A DNA stretch of 64,000 nucleotides, taken from assembly GCA_036785705.1 (NCBI GenBank), contig JAWUZG010000159.1, forward strand, positions 2,170,001 through 2,234,000, written 5' to 3'. Source of the DNA: Acanthornis magna (Eukaryota; Chordata; Aves; Passeriformes; Acanthizidae). The position numbers were made by a program, and so were the translations under genes. The notes beneath the pieces were generated by a model. The model did not search any database, was not told the origin of the DNA, and saw nothing but the letters and a program-made list of their open reading frames with translations. Shown piece by piece: positions 34,985 to 61,700 of the stretch (its first letter is position 1; each line of letters begins with the position of its first letter).

Positions 34985-37199
34985 AACGCAGACTTGAGCT
35001 CCCTACAGTGCTACAAAGCCTGATCCTGCCCCACGGAGCTTTTTCCCTAATTCTCCCTCTGTCTGAGACCTTTTGCTGCAGAGGAGGGAGCAGGCAGGAC
35101 CTGCGTTCAGGCTTGTCCTTTTCCCCCTCCTCCCTCTCTCGCTCCTCCTCCTCCTCCTCCTCCTTCTCCTCTGCCTTTTCCCGGCTGTGTTACTCATTGC
35201 CAGGTTTGGGATTAGGGCAGCGTCGGCCCAGCACAGGCAGCTGCTGCCACCTATGGATAACAAATACCCAAAATATTCACCCCAGGTGCCACGTTAGGGC
35301 CATTCCATCCTCTCACCTCCTCTGACAGAGGTCAGAGACAGAGCAGCTGTGACACCAGGCCCATGGTCCTGTTGTGGCCCGACACGAATGCCTGGGCATC
35401 TTCCCCTGCCTGTATGGGTTTAAATCAGAAAAGGGAATGTCCTGGAAATGCATGGAAAGACTTTCCTTAAGCACAATGCTTGAGCAGCATATTTTACCTG
35501 TCATCTGGAAATCGTGCTCTGCCTTTCTGGGATATGTGCAGCAGTGATCCAAGTGCCACCTTGGCAGGAGAATAAACCAAAGTCAGATCAGGGCATGGGC
35601 CACTGTCCCCATGGTGATGGGAGCAGCTCTGCTGTCCTCACCTGCAGTCTGATTTCCCAAAGGGCACAGGGAATTGGCATCAGAACCTCCAGGATTCTGA
35701 GTCTGATCTGAAAATATACATACTGTAGAGAGAATTGTCTGATTTGCCTGTACAAAAGGGATGCCTCCAATTTGGAAAAGCCAGTGAAGAGCGATGACAG
35801 CTGCTCGCTGTAATCCAGAGAGTTGTGGTGAACTTAGTTCCTCAAGTTCCTGACTTTTGGTCCATCTGTTCCTCTCTAAAAACTGGGAAATCATCTTGCG
35901 GAAACCAGCAGCAACACTGAGCAGGATCCATCTCTGCAGAAAAATCCTAGGCCAGCAATTCCTTTGTGGGATCAGGGGAGATGCCACTACCAGTCACTAC
36001 CATCACATGAAAACAAATTATCCTGCAATATACATCCTTTGGATTTGATGGGGGAAGGTTCAGCAAGAAATTTTCTCATTAAATTCCCTGATCCCCTCTT
36101 CATCCTCTGGATGCATCCAAAGCTTCTGCTGTTATCCAGGTATCTCCTTTAACATTTACACTAAAGCCATCAGAAGATATGGGCAGCCAGGGCTCTTTTC
36201 ACTCAGCGGCTGTGGTTTGATAGAAAAAGCCATCCCTGGGATTAATCAGGCTTTTCCTAACTGGGAGATGTGCATGGCTGCCAAAACAAACACATCAATC
36301 TGCTGTAGCTTGATACAGCACCAGACACCCTTGCTGAAAACCCAGCATGGTGCAGGGGCAAGGCAGCATCCTGCAAACAGCACTAAAGCACAGAGCAGAG
36401 GTGCCTTATCTCATTTGGGCTTGACCTAGTTTGGGCTCTGCCCCCTCCTCGGCTCGTGGGGAGATTTAAGGGATCAGCGTCTTGCAGCCCCCACAGATGC
36501 TGCATCCAGGCACCAGAAATGTCAGAGTGTCCCTGACGAGATGCAGTTGAAATGGTGTTTGTCTCCTTCCCTGGTGTTAAAAGATATTTCAGTGCATGGA
36601 AATGTTCATCCCGGCTGCTTCCCAGATGGTCAGTGGCTCAGGCTGAGCAGTTTTATCCTCCACAGCCTCAACCCCATAACTCAGCTGTTTGGTGGAAAAG
36701 GGGTTCCTGGAGGAGCATCCCCTGAAGCCGTGTGCTGCCACTGACATCCAGGATAAATGGGGACAGTTTCCAAGGCCTTCAAGCATTGTCCCTTCAGCAC
36801 TGCTACCTCAGATCACCCTGGACACCCAATGGCTGTGATTAAACCCCACTGGGCAGGTCCCAGTGGTGTAAGCATGGGTGGGTCCTAAGGAGCAGCCCAC
36901 CCTGCACGAGATACATTGCTGTCCCATCAGGGATGACACCAGACTCTGTCCCCAGCTGGCCAAGTGGCTGGAGGACTTGGACGTCTTTTTATCTCTCCCA
37001 AAGTTTATTATTAAACCTCTGGCTCCAATTTAAAGGTATCAGCCGCATGCGCTGAGTGCAAGACCTCGAAATACTCCCTTTCTCCTCCTTCCCCTGCCTT
37101 TCAGTCCCATAAATCCTATCTTTATCTCTCTGCTCCACATCTACAACATGAGCATGAGCTGAAAAGCCTGCTCATGTTAAAAGTCCATGAAATCTGCTC

Positions 37200-37350
37200 C
37201 ATCCCTGGAAGTGTCCAAGGCCAGGTGGATGAGGCCTTGAGCAACCTCGTCTAGTGGAACGGGTCCTTGCCTGTGGCGGTGGGGTTGGAATGGGATGATC
37301 TTTAAGATCCCTTCCAACCCAAACCAGTCTGGGATTCTATAATCCTATGA
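37200..37350 (+). repeat. CR1 LINE 3' fragment
   Basis: CATCCCTGGAAGTGTCCAAG through GATCCCTTCCAACCCAAACC to GGGATTCTATAATCCTATGA, a CR1 terminus in plus orientation. Confidence 0.95.
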
Positions 37351-40139
37351 TCTCTTCCTATTTGCCTTGGGCCAGGAGTGTTGCCAGGCAAACACACTGG
37401 GACAGTCATGACATGTCAGCCCAGGGACCTGGAAAGGTTGACCCCAAAGGCAGCCCCGGGTAAACATGCTCCAGAAAGCCCTGGGATGTACAGCAGGGAA
37501 TCCCATCCTGCTTTAACACCGGTTAATCCGGGGTTTAGCTGCAGTGGGAATGCCTGTTTTCATTGTGCTCCGGCAGTCAGGATTGCCGTGGAATGCAGAA
37601 TGTGTACACGGGGAGAGGATGGTCAGTGCCTCGGTGTTTCGAGCTTGCCTGCTTCCAGCAGATGGTAAATGCTGAAATGTCAGGGTGCAAAGCCTCTGCA
37701 AAGCCCCCAAAGCTGGTGTGGAAGGAGCTGGAAGCCCAGCCACGGGAAGAAGGAAACCTAACAGCCTCCATTCTGCTCACAAACTGCCTTCTAGAGGACA
37801 ACCCTACCCACCTTTGACCTGCTTTTCTGATGGCTCCTGCATGAGGCCAGGTGGCACTTCTTCCTTCCAAGGACTCTATCTCTATTTCTTTGCATAAGAA
37901 GAAAATAGCAATTTACAGCCATCCCTGTGTCCAGCCCCAACTTTTCCCTAGTGAGAGCAGCGTTGCTGGAGCAATGATTCCTTGTGGCTGCCATCTGCCC
38001 TGCCCAAAGCCCCTCCTTCAGAGGAGACCTGATGCATTTTATAGTGACAAACACACAAGTGCTCAGGGAGCTGAACACTCATGGGCAGAAACACCCCCAG
38101 TGCCAGGCAAATCCAGGCAGGCAGCCTGGGGTGTTCGCATCCCAGATCCATACAAATTACCAGCACTGCGGATTATTCCCTCTGCCAGTCACACTGTGTG
38201 GGGCCTTTCAGGGAAAAAAAATAAATTCCAGTTGTTACGTCTGGGCAAATGGAAATTTTAGCACAGTTTAAAGCATCAAATCTCCACCCGGGGGCTGTGG
38301 GGCTGGATGGGGTCGATGTGATGGTGAAAGGAGTAAGAGGTCCCTGCCATGTTTGTGTGCATCCCTTCAGGGGAAGGGGGGTTTCTGTTTTCTTGAGTCA
38401 CCCTAAATCATTTGGTGATGGGTTATGGGGAGGGTGAATCAAGCCTAAATATGATGCAGGGGAATTGTTTCAGCTGGGACGTGGATCTGACGCCAGATGG
38501 AGGGAGACGAGGCGCTAAACTCCAGCCGCCCTCGGATTTCACTTGCTCGGGTCTCTGTTATTTTACACGGCTGAACATTTAAGGGCAAACTTACAGTTTT
38601 CTGCGAGGGAAAATTATTGCACTCAGGCATGACTGTTGAGCTTGATGGTCCCCAGGGACCACATGTGTTCCGTGAAGCCCTTTGCCCCGGGTGCCAGGCA
38701 AACCTGGGCACACAGCTGTGGCTTTAAGCCTCTCGGAGGCTGGGGGTAAAGTGGCTTAAGGGAGCTGGGATTAGCCAGGTCTGCCAGCCCTCTCTCCTGC
38801 TCAGGTCCTGGACTATTTATAGGCTGATGGGCTGTCAGGCTCTATTTCAGTGCAGAGCAGGCCACTGCCCAGTTCCCTCCTTCCTGCCTGGGAAAAGGGC
38901 TGGAAACTAAAATTCTGTCTACTGGAGAAGAAAAAAAGACAGGAGAGCTGCATCCCAGACTCACCTGGTAGAGGTGACCAGGATTCACTCCATCTCCATC
39001 TTCATTAGTAAACTCAGCCACTGCCCCACGGAGGGTCAGTTCCCAGGCTGCCTCAGCCCTTGTAAAAAAAAAAAAAAAAGGAAAAGCACTAAAATATGGA
39101 TAGGAATAATAAGGGATTTATCAACCTCTCCCTCCTCCAGGTTATCACACTTGATGTCCATCTCCAGCCCATCCAGACCTGTGGTAAAGTTTCTACTCCT
39201 GTCCCAAAACGAGGCTGGGATAATCTCTTTAAATGCTCTTAGAGCCTTCTCCTTGGAAGTTTCTTTTTATTTTTTCTGGCATTCAGCATATTTTATGTTG
39301 TGCAAGGAATGCTTCATAAAAATAAAAGATAGCTTGAGTATCACATTTCGAAGAAAATACCAATGAGCTATAATATTCATTTAAAGAGGCCTCCCTTTAA
39401 GCACTAATGAGAATTTAGGAACATTTTTATCCACATGATGAATAAGTTTTTAACCCTTAGTCCAGGAAGATAAGAGTACTTTCACAGGGGTACCTGAGTT
39501 AGCTGTTAAATTCACTGGAAAGATGGTCTTGGCCATAAAATTGATCTGGATTATTGCATATCTTTATTCAAAATTAGCTTGCTTTTGACCTATATTTGGC
39601 TTTGGGACACAGAAAATTTTGGATTGGCCTTGGAAATGCACAGCTGACACAGATATAAATATTCTGACCACTACACATTATTTTTTTTATGCAAAGAAAA
39701 TGTCATTTTATTACTGAAGGAGATTACATATGGCTCCCTTGTCCTCCCAGGACCTGAACCCCATTTCCCGTTAAATGAGATGACATTGATAAATCACAAA
39801 TTCTTGCACAGCCACCATCCGTGTTGCAGGGGCAGAAATCTGTTTTGCGCTGTTTGTCCCTCTCCTTGCTGCTTGCTCCTGGGCTGATGTGTTCCCAGCG
39901 AGGCAGAGATGTGGGGCAGTGCCCCCAGGGTCTGCCCAGGGTCGTGTTTGTGCCCTGCAGGGACCCCTGTCCTGCCAGCCCCTGTAGGAACACAGCCTTT
40001 CTGCACCACTGGCCCCACTGGGGGCAGAGCAAGGGATGTGGGATTGGATGCCCCCTCCAATCCCAGCCCCATCCCTTCATTCCCAGCCCTGTCCCTTCAT
40101 TCCCAGGCTGCCACAGGGAGTCCAAGCCCCCCTAGGCCA

Positions 40140-40955
40140 GCACTTGCATCATTTTCCCTGTCTTCCAAAATGCCCTTTCTTCTGTCTACCTGTCTTTCCC
40201 CCATCCCTCTATCCCTTGTCTCTTTATCTCCTCCATCCCTCCATCGCCCTCTCATGTCTTCATATTCCATCTCTCCCATTTCTCTATCTTTTATCCTCTC
40301 AGCTTTCCCCGATTTGTCTACTTTCCATCCTGCTGTTTTCCTCTGATTTCAGTCTTCCATCCTTCCATCTTGCCATCCCTCCCTTTTCCACCCCTTCACC
40401 TCTCCATTTCTCCTCCATTTTTCCCATCCTCCCATCTTCCTCCCATCCTTCCTTCTCCCTCTCTCCACCTCCCTCTCATGCCTTCATCTTCCATGTCTCC
40501 TATCTCTCCATCTTTTACCCTTCCACATTTCTCCCATCTCTCCATCTTCTTCTTGCTGTCTCCCTCTGACTTCATCTTCCATCCTTCCATCTTCTCATCC
40601 CTCCATCTTCCTCCCATCCCTCTATTTTCCATCTTGCCATCTCCCTCCAACCTCTGCTCCCACCCTGCCGTTTCCCTCTGACTTCAGCCTTCCATCCTTC
40701 CATCTTCCCATCCCTCTGTCTTCCACCCCTCCATTTCTCCCCACCGCTCCATTTTCCCCATCCCTCCATCTTCCTCCCATCCCTTTATCTCCCATCCTTC
40801 CACCTCCTTCCCATCCTTACACTTTCCCTCCCAGTCCCCCGTCTCTCCCGCCTCTCCCTTCTCCTCCTCCTCCTCCTCCTCGTCGTCGTCCTCCTCCCCC
40901 CGTCCCCCCGCGCCTCCTCCTCCTCCTCCTCCTCCTCCTCCCCCGCCCGGTACCG
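40140..40955. repeat. Long polypyrimidine tract upstream of EEF1A2
   Basis: About 800 bp in which the plus strand is almost entirely C and T, built of degenerate units such as CCATCTTCCTCCCATCC, ending in TCC/TCG trinucleotide arrays (about 40859-40945). It stops about 80 bases before the TATA-like element of EEF1A2. It has no coding potential beyond repeat-driven frames. Confidence 0.92.
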
Positions 40956-41079
40956 CATTGCCGTAGTGCGGGGGGGCCGCTGCATTGCGCTGCCGCCGTC
41001 GATAGGTGGGCCCCTCCCGCGGAGATAAAGCCGGCGGAGCCCAAGCCGGCAGCCTCTGGCCGCCCCGACCGCCGCCCCG
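40946..41079 (+). promoter_or_regulatory. EEF1A2: EEF1A2 promoter and noncoding exon 1
   Basis: A CpG-dense stretch with a TATA-like AGATAAAG at 41023-41030 and a GC box-like CCCCTCCCGC just upstream. The donor CCCCG|GTAAGAG at 41079/41080 would end a noncoding exon 1 starting near 41050-41060. It splices to the acceptor CCCGCAG at 42581, leaving about 79 bases of 5' UTR before the ATG. A noncoding first exon is the known EEF1A structure. The exact start site is inferred. Confidence 0.7.
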
Positions 41080-41290
41080 GTAAGAGCTGCGGGACCCCGG
41101 CGGGATGGGGGGGACAACCGGGATGCGGGGGGGATGTCCTGCCCCGGGGGCTGTGGGGGATCAGTGCCCCCCCCCGTGGCTGTGGGTGCTGTCAGCCCCT
41201 GGGGTGGGGGGGTACCCCGAGGAGGGAAAGGATGGGGCTGGACCATTCCTTCATCCCGCAGGTGCGTCTTCCCGCAGGTGGGAAATAACA

Positions 41291-55502
<14,212 letters not shown>

Positions 55503-55702
55503 ATCGTGGGCTCCCAGTGCATCGCGCAGAAACCATCCCTGACACCAGGACGCTGCCACCGTCTCCCCCGGGCGCACGTGTGCACATCAGCTTGTAAGAG
55601 TTTATATGTCAACGACTGGATGCTCACCATTAAGGTCCAGTGGAAATTCTTTAAAAGGAAAAGCATGTTCCAGCGTTTGTGAGGCTTCATGTTAATTTTA
55701 CC

Positions 55703-55708
55703 AATAAA
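55703..55708 (+). terminator. EEF1A2: EEF1A2 polyadenylation signal
   Basis: AATAAA about 200 bases after the EEF1A2 stop, followed by an A-rich stretch. The short 3' UTR is typical for the gene. Confidence 0.8.
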
Positions 55709-58700
55709 ACTGGTACAACATCCACAGTGGGAAAAAAAAAAACCCAAACCAGACAAACCCCCCCTCCCCCCAAAAAAACCAAAACAAACCAACCAACCCA
55801 AAAGGTGTGGAGCTGTGTGTGTGTGCGTCTGTCATTGAGAGGGGCTGGGCTGGGCGGGGGTTGTGTAGTCCCACTTAGAGTAGATGGTGGGGATGGGCAC
55901 AGGAGGGCCTGGGATGGAAACAAGGAGGAAGGAGGGCAGTTGGGAGCCCATATTCAGGGTGTCAGCCAGCACCCAGCCCTTCCCCAGCTAGCACTCCTTG
56001 ACTCGGGTATTCCCCCAGCCTGAAGCAGCGACTGCTCTCACAGCAGTTTTGATGCTCTCCTTAACTAGCTCAAGTCTTTAAAATCATTTCCCAAGGCCTT
56101 TATTATAATTTTTTCCATGCAAAATAAGCTGAAGTTGACCTTCTACAATTGTGCCACTGAAGGAAAGGAAAACAGGGCCCCCCATGCCCCCTGAAAGGGT
56201 GAGCGGCATCGCTTTGGGTCTTTGTAAAACACATCATTTTGGGAGCAGTGACTGAGACTGCCTTCTCTCCCCATTGCTGCTCTGCCGCACACGTGGTGGA
56301 TCCCCCAGCCCTCTCCAAACAACACAACAGGAACATTTCTTCCTGGCTGAAGCCCAGACATGACTCAGGTCTCACAAGAAGCCCCAAAACTCATGGTCTT
56401 CACCCAGGGTGGTGTCTTGACTCCCATCACAATGGGAATCTTGCAAGGTGTGCACCTGTCCCAACTCCACTCAGTGCAGCTGTCCCAGGCCAGAGGGCTG
56501 TGCTTGCTGAGGGGTTGGGTTTGACCAAAAAGCAATAGCCAGAAGCTGTGAGGGGGAAAGCCTGGGAGCACTGAGTGCCAGGAGGAGCAGAGGGTGATAC
56601 AACGGGGCAGGGAAGTGGAGGGAGGTGGTGTGAGAGTTGTGCTTCCACTGCAGCGTTCCGGGGATGTTTCTGAGGGACATTTCCTCCCTGAAGGAGGCAT
56701 TAGCAGCGTGCTGGGGCATCCTGAGCTTCTCTGTGCCCACGGCTTTCAGGAGGAGATACAGTGCTGGGAACAGCCAGCCCTACAGTCTCTGTGAAGGGCA
56801 GCAGCATGCGAGGCCCTTCCCAGGAGAGCTCCAGAGGCACAAGTATCATCATTACTGTTTGTGTCACGAAGCCCTTAATGATCCTAATTAGCATCTGATG
56901 CTCTGCAGCGCTGTGTCCCCAGGCAGAGCCTCAAGGAGCTGACATCAGGCTGAGTTAGAGAGCTCTGCATGAACTCACCCTGCCTCTCCCCCAGCACTCT
57001 CCTTGTCCCATGTCCCAGCCTGGCAGCCCCTGGACGTGGAGCAGCTCCCTGGGCCAAGCTCCCCAAAACTCTGCACAGGCCAGCGAGGCTCCTCACCCCT
57101 CTCCACACACCGCATGTCCACCAGCTTCATCCATAGAAATCAATTTGATGCCCGAGGTCTTTGCGGTATCTGGGCTCTCTGAAGTGCCATGTCCTTGGCA
57201 CGCCACAAATTGGAAGGGGATCTGGGGGTCCCTGCAGGCACAGCACAGCTGTGGGAGAAAGCTGTTTTCCCACTGATAGTTTAATCCCATCTTCCAGCTG
57301 CTGCTGCATTTACCAGCTCCCTAGGCATGTTTTCCCTGTGCCTCTTCCTGGGTATTTCCAAGCAGGAGAGCAACCTCATGTGCGTGATTTTCGTGCATCC
57401 TTAAAAGCAGCAGCAACAGGAACTCCTGGGGGAATGTCCCTCCCACGCTGTTCAGGAATCTCCAGCTCCCTGGTGCCCCATGGAAGCCAGCCCCTGGCAC
57501 AGCAGGAGTGGGGGCAGCCGTGGGGTCAGGTGAGGGACAGAGAGGAGCAGGCGCAAAATCTGCACCTCTCTCGCTGTTTTAAAAGCAAAAACAAGTTTGA
57601 CAAAACCGTGGCTACGTTTCCATAGAAATATGCCAGGGGAGCTGTGAAAGATACTCTGGGAGCACTGCACAAGTGGTGCGGTAATTAATGATGGAACTGC
57701 AGAACAGGAAAAATAGAAACCCTAGAGGATTTAACTCAGACTTGCTCATGGCTCAGAGCAGGGCCACATTTTCAGCCTCATTTCAATGTGGGTTGGCACC
57801 CCAGGTGATCTGCAGGAGAAGAAAGAAGAGACAGTGCCTGGAGGGAGATCTCAGCAACAGCAGCAACATCCCCCATTTTGGGAGGTTTGGGTCAGGATCT
57901 TTAGCGAGACAGGATTAACAGAATTATTATAACTTAAACCCACTTCAAAGCATGAGACTCCATAAAGAAAAATATGCCGAATTTCTGGGCATCTCAACAT
58001 AGTATCGGTGAAGCCACGACCTGCCTACAGCCAGACCTTGGGTTTGAATCCATTGTGGATCTGTGTTTTGGGGTTGGATCAACAACCCCCCATGTGCAAA
58101 TCACAGTCTGGCCCCACAGGGCTTGCGGGCACAGGAGCTGTGATGCCCTCAGTTCGACATGATCCATTTTGGGGTCCTACCAAAATGATAAGCAGCCCGA
58201 CATCCCCCTGAACTGGGCCACAGATGGATTTTGGCAAACCCTGCAGCTTGATTTTGGAACATCAGCACCGTGTCGGAGCAGGTGTCTGTGTGTGGCCCAT
58301 GGCAGGTGATATATGTGGCTGTGGTGGTGAGATGGACTTTAAAACACCGAATTCTCATCCAATTCCTCCCTGCCATGGCCAGGCGTGCTGGGACCCCACA
58401 GCCGAGAGCTCAGAGGTGTTTTTTCATAGCAACTTTCATTTTTTTTGGAGTCATTTTCCGTCCCAGTCCTCCCTGAATGTGTCGCAGCGGATGCTTCCCA
58501 TAGCAGCCTCAGCGATGCCATCTCGTGGAAAAGGGGACAAAATCCTCCCGGAACAGCTGCCAAAGAGAGGAAATCCAGACCCACGTCCCTGGTCCTGGCA
58601 GGCAGCACATCCATGGCAAAGCAAAAGGAATAGCCTCGGGAGATGCAAAGTGCTTATTGCCATTTCTTTGGGGACCAGAGCTTGCAAATGTGATTGCATT

Positions 58701-61700
58701 TCCTGAAATTTAAAGCTGGTGGGGGGAAAATTACTCGAGGTTGTAGGAAAGTCAAAGAACATCTGGGCTGGCTCTGCTGTACAGCTGGGGATCAGCTCTT
58801 CAAGAGGTTTGTTTGACAGCCCAAGGGACCTGGAAGAGGAGGGAAGAAGAGGGAGCTGTGTGGGCTGGATGTGAACCAGCTCCCAGTTTCCAAAAGGGAT
58901 ATCATCTCCACGAAGCAGCACACCCTGTGCACAGCATGGCACTGGTGCCTTGGTGGGGTTTCCTGATGGAGAAGGGAAGATCCCTCGAATGGGACCATCC
59001 TCGAGTTGTGAATGGACACCTTTGCCAATCCCCAGCTTGGTTCTCACTGCTTTTGTGGCACCCACTGGAGATGAAGGAATAGGAACTTCTCCTTTCCCAC
59101 CGCCACCCTCGTGTCTGGCTGTGCACTGTTAATAATTTAAGGTAAGTTTTCTTACTCCACCGGAGCTGATTGGCCGACTCAGCAGGCGTTTGGGGCTGCT
59201 CTAAAAAATTTATAAGGCTTTTGCAAGACTGCAAGTTGCCAGGCTGCAGATGCTGAGCTGGGGGAATTTGAACCGCCTGCTGCCCTTCTGCACTTGGAGG
59301 GGAGTTAAAGCATCAGTCACAGACCCTTGTCAGCCTGGGCAGGTCCCTGCAGAGACCCAGCACAGGCCACACGTCACTGGCACACAGAAAACCTCTCCAG
59401 TCAGGGCAGCTCCTCTCCCATTGCTCCTTTCATCTGTCACCAGATTTTGCTGAACTTTAACCCCATGCAGGCAGCGAGGTCCTGCCTGTCTCATGCTGAC
59501 TCAAAAGTCTTGGTGAAATCTGGAGCATTTCAACAGCATTTGGAAACACACCCCACAAGGGGAGAAAAGCAAATGAAGATTTCCTGAGCTCCCATTCCAT
59601 TTCTACTGCCTTGGAAGCCAATGCCACTGGCTGACAGGGAGGCCAAAGTGCCGTTTAGCCCAGAATTCCCAGAGGAAATCACCCAAGGAGGTCCTGCCGT
59701 TGCCTGCTGGTGATGGAGATGCTGAATCATCTATGGAGGAGGTGGGAATGATGCACATGCAGCACAAAGTGACTACAGGACTTCAGAAACTGACTTTATC
59801 ACTTACCAAAGTCTTTCCTCGTGTCCCAGCAGGTGTTTCTCTTCTCCTTGGGCACTTGCACAGCGCATTCCACCTTGCAAAGCTGCCCTGCCAGTGGGCA
59901 GCTCTCCATCCAGAATGGGTGTGAATCCCCTCTGCTCTGCTCCCCAGCCCAAGTGGCTGGGCTTGGCCTCTTTCCTGAGCAGATCTGCACAGTGTTGGGC
60001 ACCCAGGTCTGAGCAGATGGGGCTGGGGCCATCCCCACAGCCTGGGCAGTGCCTGGCCCAGCAGGGCTGAGGAGCTGTCCCTGGGTTTGTGTCCTTGGGG
60101 CTGGACAGAAAACCCTCCAACTAAACCTTGGGAAATAGAGGATGGGCCAGACCAGAAGTTGGGGGAGAAGGCTGATCAGGACAGAGAACATCCCATGCCT
60201 GGGTGCGTCTCATCTCTCCATCCTGCTTCCCCCTTCACAATGTCCCTCAGTTCTTGACAAATCCTGCCCCACAGGTACAGATTCAGGGAGGAGGATGGCA
60301 ATGCATGCCCTTCTCCACCATTATGCAGCATGCCAAGGGCCTGTGAGGGTTTTACTCATTTTATTTAATCACCTCTCTCTGCATCCCGCAGTTTGAGATC
60401 CACATTTTCAGGTGCACCTGCAGCCTGGGGAGCACAAAGCAGCAGCTCTGGCCAGGGCAATGCACCAGGTCCCATCCTCCTCTTGGCCTGTGCCTTCCCC
60501 CCAGTGCAGAGATATTGCTGAGCTGAGCAGAAATCAGAGCTGTAGCACAGCCCAGGGTCCACCTCTGGGCCAGACCCTCCCCTTCTGCCTCTCCGATATT
60601 TTATGTAGAGGTACTGCAGCATCTTCAAATAACTCACTTCAGCTCTGCTCACAAACACTCCTTTGCTGCCTACAAATTTAGGATGGCCTGGTTTTGCTTA
60701 GTCTAAATAATTTGTAATCACCCCGTGCCTGGCACTACTCTCATGCCTTATATCTGCTAAATGCTCTCTGCAATGCTGGCCAGCCACAGCCGAGCACTTA
60801 GAGTGATGAGTCTGGAAGCAGCCAGGCTTTGGGATGGGGATGCAAGTAGGGGAAAGAGAGCAGGAGGATCCCCAAATATCAGCTCTGTGGGGATTCCATG
60901 GGTGTGGCAGCAGTCACTTCACACAGGCTCTGGGTTTTTGAGCCTGGTTTTGGTGTGGGGTGGGAACGCAGGGAGTTTGTTTCCTGTGCCACCACATCAG
61001 TGCGATGGGAAGATCCTCTCCGCCAGCTCCAAGGACACAGCGTGGAATTCTCCCCCGGCACTGACCTGAAGGACTGCGGTGACAAGCGAGGGTGGCCCGT
61101 GCCAGGCGGGAGGTGGCTGTGATTAATGAGGCTGCATTGGACGCTGCGAGCGGTTCCCATTAGGGCAATGGATGGGAGGGAAGCTCTGCCGCAGGTCGAT
61201 AGCTTTGGTGTCCTCCCCTCAACAGCTTTGGTGTCCTCCCCTCAACAGCTTTGGTGTCCTCCCCTCAACAGCTTTGATGTCCTCCCCTCAACAGCTTTGG
61301 TGTCCTCCCGTCAATAGCTTTGGTGTCCTCTCCTCAACAGCCTTGATGTCCTCCCCTCAACAGCTTTGGTGTCCTCCCCGCCCGTGAATCTCGGCGGGGA
61401 CCGCGGGGACAGTGCAGAGCGGGGACAAGGAGGGGTGGCCGAGGCTGAGCACATCTCCAAGGTGAGGCTGAAGTCCCTGTCGCAGGGTGGCCGGAGCAGC
61501 TGAGCTGTGCCCGGCTGACAGCTCCTGTCAGGCTACAGACACGGCTCGGTTCAAAGCCTCCTCCCCTGCTCTGCCCGCACACGCAGGCGAGCGCACGGAG
61601 ATGCTGAATGAGAGGTTTCGAGGGCACAGCCGGAGCGTCCCGATGCCCAGAGGACAGGAACAGCCTTTGGAGCAGCGTGAGCAAGACAAAGTTGCGAGAA

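Larger units (their letters stand above)
32145..40139. other. Intergenic region between PPDPF and EEF1A2
   Basis: About 8 kb with no recognisable exon. It contains two CR1 fragments, a poly-T run (about 34422-34439), a short (TCC)n run near 35145-35165 and a poly-A run (about 39064-39080). A stretch with few repeats and many AT-rich motifs lies at about 39240-39720. The open frames here have neither conserved motifs nor consistent splice sites. Confidence 0.6.
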
